Positions 57,189 to 64,000 of a stretch of 64,000 nt of DNA are shown piece by piece. Source of the stretch: an uncultured Porphyromonadaceae bacterium (GTDB taxonomy: Bacteria; Bacteroidota; Bacteroidia; Bacteroidales; Muribaculaceae); the NCBI GenBank assembly GCA_937892215.1, contig CALAVE010000080.1:1-64000 (forward strand), read 5' to 3'. The translations under genes and the position numbers were made by a program. The notes under the pieces are model-generated. The model had not been told where the DNA came from. It did no database searches and saw nothing but the letters and a program-made list of their open reading frames with translations. How positions within the stretch are numbered: position 1 is the stretch's first letter; every line of letters starts with the position of its first letter.

Positions 57189-60100
57189 TTAATAAAGTAT
57201 CTTCCGGCTCAGCGTGCTGCCGTCGTCGTAGGTCACCACCATGATGTTAACCACGCCTTCGAACGGACGATCACTCTCCACTCCGTTCAGGTTGTAGTAG
57301 CGAGTGCGAACCACGTTCTTTGCACTCTCCACTCCGTCAGCTCCGGTAATCGTGCCGGCTGTCTGAATCTCCGTCGGCTTAACCAGCATCGTGCTGCTTG
57401 CGCTCATTGCCTTGCGGCGTGCGCCTGAGCCTCCGCCGGTCTTAGCCTCCACGATACCCTTCAGGTCATACTCTGTTCCTGCCTGTATCGAACTCGGTGC
57501 CGAGCCGCCAAGCAGTGTCCAGTCAACGTCGAATCCGCCTGTCAGACCGGCCTTGTTCTGATCTTCGCTCTCCTCCGGCACGAAGAAGTGGGTTCCGTCG
57601 TAAACAGCTGCCGTAATCTGCACATACTCCTGTGCCTTTGGCACCACGAAGAAGTATTCTATGTTGTGGCCCGCTGTCATGTACTCGCCCATAAAGCTTG
57701 CGGGAACGTAGGTCATCGGGTCGTATGCTGCGGCGTCGCCCACTGTCGGCTCGCTCGACTCTGATGTCTTGGTGATTGTCGGGTTCACCTTGTCGGTCAG
57801 CGTCACCACCAGCGTTCCGCCTACGATGGTTTTGCCCTCGTAGTTGCCCGGCTCGCCCAGTCCCACTATCTTCACCCATGTGCTCTGGTCGTAGTTCTCA
57901 GCGGCTGTTCCGCCCATCACTTCGCCTATGTAGTCCTTTGCGCCCTTGTCGTTGATGCTCGGGTTACGTGCCAGACCCAGGTCCTTTGCGTACAGCACAT
58001 CCGGGTCTCCTTCCGGTACTATCACGCCCACGATGTTGTCGTTCACCACATATTGCTCGCCCACCGTACCGTTGTTTACGATGTCGGCCAGGTCAGTCAC
58101 CGCGCGCCAGTAGAGGGCCACCGGCTGCTGAGTGCTCTTGTTGTAGGTCGAGAACAGGTTGTCGCGCTTGTAGTAGTACAGGTAGCGGTTCGCTCCGCCA
58201 AACTGGATTGAGGCATCGTGAGTAGTGGCATCGATAGTGATGTCGGCCTCGGCGAAGCCATCGGAGCCCACAGACGCTCGAGTGAGCAGCGTGTTGGTCA
58301 TCGTCTGCGTGTAGAGGTAACCGTGTGCGGCTGCATCGTCACCGGTGTTGGTCAGGAACGTGTATGCGCCTTCACTGCCGCCCAGCGTGAAGATTGCCAC
58401 GTCGTCGTTAACCTGAACCTTCTGCACGCCTGCGTCCTCAACCAGTGTCACGGCCACGGCGCGGCGGTTCAGTTCGGTCTGTGTCGTGTTCAGTGCCACG
58501 CTGTTCTCGCGGTTCACTATCACGTAGGCGCGGCCCGGGATAAGCTGACTTGCGCTTGTCACAAGTTCGAACTCAACGCCGTTGTTGCGTACCAGCGTGT
58601 AGTATGCCGGTGTGGCCTCTTCGCTCGACATCGCGCCGCTCGTTGCTATGGCGCGGACTGTTGTGGTCTCGCTTATCTTCAGTTCTGTCACCTCGGGGAT
58701 GTACTTCTGGCGGGTCTCGCTGGTCGCGGGGTCGCTTCCGTCGAGGGTGTACCAGATTGTAGCCGAACCGGTTCCGCACGTGATGGTCACGTCAAGCGGG
58801 GCCTCATCCTTCTGGAACGTGCGTGTCGCCGGCGTGATAACCGGTTTCTCTATGCTGCTGAACGTATAGGTCACCTCACGAATCGGACTGGTCAGAGCGT
58901 CGCCATATTTGCTCGGCTTGCTCGAGTAAGTCCACACTGTCGTGGTCTTGTTCACGTCGAACGGGCCTTCGTATACCTCGTAGTCCTCCATGTCGCTGGT
59001 CTTGTAGTAGATGGTTACTCCTTCCAGGTCAGCGGCGGGTACATTGCTGTCGAAATCCACCTTCACAATCACCGGCTGGGTCTTCTCGCCGCCGGCGGGG
59101 AAGATGGTCGGCTCGTCGGTGAATTCAAAGTCGATAGGCACAATCTCAAAGTAACTCGGGAACTTGCTCAGGTCAAGGGCGTTATAGTAGCCCACCAGAC
59201 CTATGATGTCCCATGTACGGCTGGGGATTGCGTTGAAGTAAGCGTCATCCTTCTTAACGGCGGCTTCGCCGGTGCGGCCCCAGTCGGTGTGCTCGCCCGC
59301 CTCAGCGTCTATCGAGTGCATATAGAACGAGTCGTAGTAAACCAGTTGGTTCCCGTCGGGGTCTGTTGCGATTCCCATCATTCGTGGGTTCGTCGAGCTG
59401 CTGCCTATCACATTGCCATATGTGTCCACGCCGCTGATGGTCAGGTTCTTCACGTGCACGTAATGAGCCCACAGATTGTCGTCCTTAATCGTGCCGGTCG
59501 AGGTGTCGTAGCATTCGTTGATTTGCTGCACGGTTACCTCCTCCGGCAGAATTTCGGTGTGTCCTATCGGGGCGTCAGGCCATGCGGTGAGTTTACGGTT
59601 GTTCGTCCCTATCTGGTTACCGAATCCGTTGGTCCACACTGTTATGAGACCTGTTGTTGAACCGCCTGCAATCCAGTCGCCTATCTGGAAGTTCTTCGCG
59701 TTGGTGTAGCGGCTTGTAACAGCTGAGTTTGTGGGCGAGTGGAAGTATATCTGCCCGTAGCCGCTGTTGTCGCGAACGTAGGCGAACTCGTTATACTCCT
59801 TGCCGTCCACCGTACCGTTCATGTACGTGCTGATCCACACTATCTGCATCGGGTTGTCCATCGTGTACTCGTTACCGTCGGGTGTCAGTGCGTGCATCTC
59901 CTCAATGTTCGCAAGGCCCGTGCCTGCTGTTGTCACCATGAACTTACCCTCGCTGATGCCGCTTGCTTCGCCCTCGGCGTAGGCTATGGCCTTGAAGTAA
60001 TAAACTTTGCCGGCCTCCACCTCTATCGGACCTATATATTTGTTCGATGTGTTTGTCGGGTCGTCGGGTGCTGTCAGGGCGTCGGGGTCGCTGCCGGTGT

Positions 60101-63100
60101 CGCTCGTCAGCTCGTAGTAGATGGTCGCGCCCGATGTGGTGGAGTAGATTTCCACTGTCTGGTCGCCCTTATATACTATCGACGAACCGCTTACCGGCGT
60201 GTATTCCGGTGCCTGAACACCTATTGTGTAGGTTCCGCGTGTGGTGGCCTCGCTGCCTGTGCCGGTGTGCTCGTCAATCGCGTAAACTCGGATGATATAG
60301 TTACCCTTGGTCAGCGCTATTCCTGTCGCGTCATCGTAGGTCAGTGCCGATGCTCCACTCGGGTCAGCCGGCTCTGTGCCGTCGCTCGAGATGGTGTATT
60401 GAATCATTGCGTCACCCACCTGGTGGCGAAGTGCTATCTTCACCGTCTGGTCTTGTACGTAAGTTCCGCTACCCGGCAGCAGTGCTGCGCGCAGGTCGCC
60501 CTGGGTGATGTTGTATGTGGCTTCCACCACGTTCTCGCAGCGGTCTGCTCCCTTGTAGGCCACAGCTTTTATCTTAACGGTGCCCACAGGCAACGTGATG
60601 TATGTGCCGGTCTCGTAGGCCGTGCTGGTCTTGTCGGGGTCGGCCGGCTCGGTGCCGTCGGTCGTTATCGTGTAGTAAATCTCGGCCTGCTCAGTGTCGC
60701 ACAGTATCAGCGTGCGCGTTGCGTCCACGTAGTCGCCGCCCGGCAGTGAGAAGTACGGGTCTGCGCACTTCACCACCTCATATTCCACAGTCAGTATCTC
60801 GCTGTTCACGAATCCGTCGCGAACGGCCACTGCCTTGATGGTCTGTGTCTCGTCTATCAGGAGAGACGTTGTGTACGCCACGCGGGTTGCGCTCGTTGTC
60901 GGGTCGCTGCCGTCGGTGGTGTAATAGATGGTCGCTCCGCTGGTTGCCGTCTGGCTCAGCGTCAGCTTGAACGGATTGCTGTATTTACCGCTTGCCGAAC
61001 TTGCCTTAACATCGCCCACCTTCAGCACGTAAGTCGCCTCGCTAATATCGCTCTCGTTATCCTCGCTGTCTATCGCTATAGCCTTGATGGTCGTGCCCGT
61101 AGTCGTCACGTTCACTGTCTGGCTATAGGTTCCACCGGTGGTGCTCCATGAGCCGGTGTAGTTGCTTGCGCTCGGGTCGCTGCCGTCGGTGGTGTAATAT
61201 ACTGTCACGTCGTCGTCAGGCTCGTTGATTGTTACCGTCTGCGTCTCGTTGTAAGTGCCTCCCTCGGGAGTAATCTCCGGGTCGCTGATTGCCGGGCGAA
61301 CGCTCGTCAAGTTGATGTTGTCCAAGCGAGTGTTGCCACTTGCGGCGAACTCAAGAACTATTTCGTTAGATGCAGTGCTGAGTGTGATGGGGTAGGTGTA
61401 AGAGTTCCCGCTCGCTTCAGCAGTGCCTATTGTCGCACCTGAAGTGCTCGTTGAAACAGATATTTTATTATTGTTGCTCAGGTATGACAATGTGAGATTG
61501 CCAATTGTTCCGGCAGGTAATGTCACTGTAACTTTCCACGTATCTGCACTCTTTAAGAATAGCTCTGGTGAAGTTCCGGTTGCATAGTTATCTGCTCTAA
61601 GATAAGAACCTGATGCGTCGGTGTAGTCATAAACTACCGTACCTGTTCCATTAACCAATGAAGTCGGCTGAGCTGAGGCTTCAGCACTTGTTGCAGTGGC
61701 TCCTCCTGTCCAGTCCTCGCTCCATACTGTCACAGCACCTATCGCTTTCACCTTCTTGAACTGGCCGGTGGCCACCGTACTGCTCTGGCCGTTGAACACT
61801 GCCAAGGCCTTGATGGTGGTGGTGTGAGTGATGTGGATTGGAGTGCTATATACATCGCTGCTGGTCGTCGGCTCGCTGCCATCTGTGGTATAATAGATGG
61901 TGGCGCCGGTAGTAGCGCTGCTTATGGTCACATCCACGTAGTCAGTGTAGAACTCACCGGCTGTCGGCGAGAACGTCGGGGCACCCACGGTGAATGTGTA
62001 GCTCTTTTCCAGAATTTCGCTGTATATACCATTCAGGTAAGCCACGGCCTTAACCGTTGCCGAGTTGCTCAGCGTCACCTCCACGCTGCCCGCTCCGCTG
62101 CCGGCATTGTTGCTGGTCGTCGGGTCGCTGCCGTCGGTGGTGTAATATACCGTCGCACCCTCGGTGCTGGTCGTGAACGTGTAGGTCGTCGGGCTGGTCA
62201 GCGTCACCGTCGTCGGACTAACCGTCGGTGTCGCCGGCTTGCCGGCACTGAACATCACAGGCGAACTCAGCGCACTGTTGTCAAGGTCGCTCTTGCTGGC
62301 ATAAGCCACAACGTAGTAGGCTGCGTTGCCTGTTGCGTCAGTCAGTGTGAACGAACTGCCGCTCTCCATCGTGCCGCTCTGAGTGATAGCCGTGTCGTCA
62401 TCGCAAGCCGCATTGTTCCTGTACACTGTGTAGTGTATCGTCGAACCCGTTGTCGAGCTTATCGTCACCGCCTGAGTGCCAATGAAACTTCCTCCATCAG
62501 GACTCACCACCGGAACTGCACATGTCGTAGATGCCTTCGCATACAAACCAACAACAACATTATTAGAGTTAGAGTTAGCATAGTAACCGAACTTAATGTT
62601 GTTAGATTCGTAATATAAACTGCGAGTATCAGAAGATGCTCTCTTAATTGAGGCAACTCCTGAAGCTATACTAACCTGCAAGTTAGACGAAGCTGTGGGG
62701 AACGTGACGTTTGTATTTGAACCAGAACTGATATTCAAATAGTTGCTTCCGCTCTTGAACGTGTAGCCGTCTGTGGAATTGCCTTCCACTGTCCATACTT
62801 TCTCCGTTCCGGCATTTGATACAATTATTGTATTTGTCCCGGAGTCGTATGCATACGTTCCATTAGCGGGGTCAAATTTATTATTGTTATATTCTCCCAG
62901 CACCACTGGTGTCCCGCTATTGATTGCAGCGATTATTATATCATCGCCGCTTGCCACTGCCGATTCAAATGCAGCTTGCGTGCTCAGCAGCGTGTACTCA
63001 TCGCCGGTTACAGGTACTGGGGTTGAGATGGTGAAGCTCAGGGTTACGATTGAACTATAGTTCGTCCCATCATAGGCCACGGCTTTCACATAATACGTGC

Positions 63101-64000
63101 CATCGCTGCTGAATGTGCTTGCCGATATGGTGCCGGCTGCTGTTAAGTCGCCGTCATGGCTCGCTGCCGTCGGGTCTGCTAATGATGAACTTGTCCCAAC
63201 ATTGTAATATACATGCGTCGCACCTGTGGGGAACGACACGCTGATGTCAGTCGCAGCTGAAATGGTTCCGCCATCGGTTATGCCTGATAGCACCGGCGCA
63301 TCAAGTGTGCTACTGCTACTCGCCTCAAGCAAGAAATCTTCAAGTCGTGTGTTGGCGCTCGATGTGAATGTAAAAATAATTTCAGTAGCCCCTGCTGCAA
63401 CTGTCACTGGAATTGTGTACACACCGGCACCGGAACTCGGGTCGCGTGAAACTGTGCCCAATGTTGCACCTGTTGCGCTAACCGACGAATTCGTATTGTT
63501 GCTTCTGTATGTGAGCGTCAGCTCCGCTGGCAATGTAAGTGCTGCGGGAATAGGAATTGTCACGGTCCAGGTTCCATTGAATATTAACTCTGGAGTAGTT
63601 CCTCCAGCCAGGGTCCCACTAATAATATAATGAGTAGTGCCGCTCCATGCGTATGTAATGGATTCTGCACCCGAAATGCTGCATGTGGCAGGTGCGTTCT
63701 GATCCGTAGCTGAACCGGCTGTAAGCCCATCCCACGACTCTTTCCATAATGTCTTTGTGTCGCCATACAACCATTGATTTGCAGGCTTATTGTATGTAAA
63801 GGATATCGTTGAAACGCTTGAATAGCCTCCCGCATTCTTGGCTATTACCTTCACATAGTAAGTTCCACTTGTCGTGAAAGTACTGGCCGGAATCGTGCCG
63901 GCTGAAGTAAACGAACCGTCATTAGTTTCGCTTGTCGGATCGGCTGGTGCAGAACCGTTACCTATTGTGTAGTAAACAGCGTCTGCGTCGCTGGGGAACG
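57189..64000 (-). CDS. Giant surface protein with chitobiase-C-type repeats (5' end outside window)
   Basis: The open frame runs to the right edge. The first in-frame GTG (63854) lies inside a repeat (TYYVKVIAKN), so the gene starts beyond the window. At least 2270 residues are visible. At least ten CHB_HEX_C-like repeats follow the form GATIYYTTDGSDPTTS ... IKAVA. Two copies of a jelly-roll-like block ending NTRLDNINL or NTRLEDFLL are interspersed. A different, OB-fold-like region (GYGQIYFHSP ... GDWIAGG) lies around two thirds along. The last ~40 residues (YYNLNGV, VVTYDDGS, RKILY) resemble type IX sorting tails. It is likely surface-exposed, binding glycans or partners. No catalytic domain is obvious in the visible part. 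Confidence 0.85.
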   Translation of the reverse strand, partial: FPSDADAVYYTIGNGSAPADPTSETNDGSFTSAGTIPASTFTTSGTYYVKVIAKNAGGYSSVSTISFTYNKPANQWLYGDTKTLWKESWDGLTAGSATDQNAPATCSISGAESITYAWSGTTHYIISGTLAGGTTPELIFNGTWTVTIPIPAALTLPAELTLTYRSNNTNSSVSATGATLGTVSRDPSSGAGVYTIPVTVAAGATEIIFTFTSSANTRLEDFLLEASSSSTLDAPVLSGITDGGTISAATDISVSFPTGATHVYYNVGTSSSLADPTAASHDGDLTAAGTISASTFSSDGTYYVKAVAYDGTNYSSIVTLSFTISTPVPVTGDEYTLLSTQAAFESAVASGDDIIIAAINSGTPVVLGEYNNNKFDPANGTYAYDSGTNTIIVSNAGTEKVWTVEGNSTDGYTFKSGSNYLNISSGSNTNVTFPTASSNLQVSIASGVASIKRASSDTRSLYYESNNIKFGYYANSNSNNVVVGLYAKASTTCAVPVVSPDGGSFIGTQAVTISSTTGSTIHYTVYRNNAACDDDTAITQSGTMESGSSFTLTDATGNAAYYVVAYASKSDLDNSALSSPVMFSAGKPATPTVSPTTVTLTSPTTYTFTTSTEGATVYYTTDGSDPTTSNNAGSGAGSVEVTLSNSATVKAVAYLNGIYSEILEKSYTFTVGAPTFSPTAGEFYTDYVDVTISSATTGATIYYTTDGSEPTTSSDVYSTPIHITHTTTIKALAVFNGQSSTVATGQFKKVKAIGAVTVWSEDWTGGATATSAEASAQPTSLVNGTGTVVYDYTDASGSYLRADNYATGTSPELFLKSADTWKVTVTLPAGTIGNLTLSYLSNNNKISVSTSTSGATIGTAEASGNSYTYPITLSTASNEIVLEFAASGNTRLDNINLTSVRPAISDPEITPEGGTYNETQTVTINEPDDDVTVYYTTDGSDPSASNYTGSWSTTGGTYSQTVNVTTTGTTIKAIAIDSEDNESDISEATYVLKVGDVKASSASGKYSNPFKLTLSQTATSGATIYYTTDGSDPTTSATRVAYTTSLLIDETQTIKAVAVRDGFVNSEILTVEYEVVKCADPYFSLPGGDYVDATRTLILCDTEQAEIYYTITTDGTEPADPDKTSTAYETGTYITLPVGTVKIKAVAYKGADRCENVVEATYNITQGDLRAALLPGSGTYVQDQTVKIALRHQVGDAMIQYTISSDGTEPADPSGASALTYDDATGIALTKGNYIIRVYAIDEHTGTGSEATTRGTYTIGVQAPEYTPVSGSSIVYKGDQTVEIYSTTSGATIYYELTSDTGSDPDALTAPDDPTNTSNKYIGPIEVEAGKVYYFKAIAYAEGEASGISEGKFMVTTAGTGLANIEEMHALTPDGNEYTMDNPMQIVWISTYMNGTVDGKEYNEFAYVRDNSGYGQIYFHSPTNSAVTSRYTNAKNFQIGDWIAGGSTTGLITVWTNGFGNQIGTNNRKLTAWPDAPIGHTEILPEEVTVQQINECYDTSTGTIKDDNLWAHYVHVKNLTISGVDTYGNVIGSSSTNPRMMGIATDPDGNQLVYYDSFYMHSIDAEAGEHTDWGRTGEAAVKKDDAYFNAIPSRTWDIIGLVGYYNALDLSKFPSYFEIVPIDFEFTDEPTIFPAGGEKTQPVIVKVDFDSNVPAADLEGVTIYYKTSDMEDYEVYEGPFDVNKTTTVWTYSSKPSKYGDALTSPIREVTYTFSSIEKPVITPATRTFQKDEAPLDVTITCGTGSATIWYTLDGSDPATSETRQKYIPEVTELKISETTTVRAIATSGAMSSEEATPAYYTLVRNNGVEFELVTSASQLIPGRAYVIVNRENSVALNTTQTELNRRAVAVTLVEDAGVQKVQVNDDVAIFTLGGSEGAYTFLTNTGDDAAAHGYLYTQTMTNTLLTRASVGSDGFAEADITIDATTHDASIQFGGANRYLYYYKRDNLFSTYNKSTQQPVALYWRAVTDLADIVNNGTVGEQYVVNDNIVGVIVPEGDPDVLYAKDLGLARNPSINDKGAKDYIGEVMGGTAAENYDQSTWVKIVGLGEPGNYEGKTIVGGTLVVTLTDKVNPTITKTSESSEPTVGDAAAYDPMTYVPASFMGEYMTAGHNIEYFFVVPKAQEYVQITAAVYDGTHFFVPEESEDQNKAGLTGGFDVDWTLLGGSAPSSIQAGTEYDLKGIVEAKTGGGSGARRKAMSASSTMLVKPTEIQTAGTITGADGVESAKNVVRTRYYNLNGVESDRPFEGVVNIMVVTYDDGSTLSRKILY

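Noticed and set aside
58218..59660. A 480-codon open frame on the plus strand
   Set aside because: It is antisense to the giant repeat protein, full of Cys, His and Val runs, and mirrors the biased codons of the minus-strand gene. No family features.
61824..62618. A 264-codon open frame on the plus strand
   Set aside because: Antisense shadow of the giant repeat protein with low-complexity Arg/His composition.
1..64000. tRNA, rRNA, tmRNA or CRISPR loci
   Set aside because: I saw no cloverleaf with a GTTCGA-type T-arm, no rRNA-like stretches and no spaced repeats on either strand. A tRNA or covariance search would be decisive.

Overview
The window is a chromosomal segment of a gut-type Bacteroidales bacterium, most like the Muribaculaceae/Prevotella/Bacteroides group. 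This is inferred from several things: -7 boxes of the form TAnnTTTG with TTG/TTTG 19-20 bases upstream, the rsmD-DUF3822 pair, a lipoprotein-TPR-AraC regulator, PCMD and calycin-like secreted proteins, an inositol-lipid gene set, and very long surface proteins with C-terminal sorting-type tails. Nearly all genes lie on the minus strand. The species cannot be named from the sequence alone.

Positions 81-21612 hold one long minus-strand operon of 22 tightly packed, often overlapping genes for a surface polysaccharide. A promoter (21838-21868) and a tandem-repeat leader lie at its head and an intrinsic terminator (20-53) at its end. In transcription order it encodes: a nonulosonic-acid module (cytidylyltransferase, NeuB-type synthase, KdsC-type phosphatase) next to a GT42/DUF115-like putative transferase; a Wzx flippase; an O-acyltransferase; a GT2; a GDP-heptose module (HddA kinase and an HddC-GmhB fusion); further glycosyltransferases; an EpsG-type polymerase; an acyl-activation module (GNAT-like protein, beta-propeller protein, acyl carrier protein, AMP-forming ligase); two GT4 enzymes; an epimerase; a WecA/MraY-type initiating transferase; and a deacetylase-formyltransferase pair.

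Positions 22097-25186 carry rpiB, an EamA transporter and a secreted glycoside-hydrolase-like protein. Positions 27920-34319 hold a probable inositol-lipid locus: myo-inositol-phosphate synthase, HAD hydrolase, CDP-alcohol phosphatidyltransferase, ATP-grasp protein, nucleotidyltransferase and pdxA. The gene content suggests a CDP-inositol route to phosphatidylinositol. A zinc peptidase and an acyltransferase follow. Positions 25420-27375 and 37030-42664 encode secreted calycin/dockerin and PCMD proteins and an outer-membrane barrel. Positions 43221-56541 are mostly housekeeping (valS, rsmD, DUF3822, glycerate kinase, AraC-type regulator, coiled-coil lipoprotein, rsmI, cysK) with two small plus-strand genes. 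From 57189 to the right edge runs one giant chitobiase-C-repeat surface protein whose start is outside the window.

The intergenic regions are unusually rich in structured repeats. One modular element of about 200-235 bp occurs four times in the same orientation (38334, 40451, 42966, 56793). It exists in two sequence variants that differ by compensatory changes in nested stems, while no reading frame is shared between the variants. A second, MITE-like family (27637, 55400, 53953, fragment at 51985) has terminal inverted repeats and a covarying core hairpin. Octamer tracts of the CTAATCG type and CCTATAGG palindromes flank these elements. The four-copy element is the best candidate for something undescribed.
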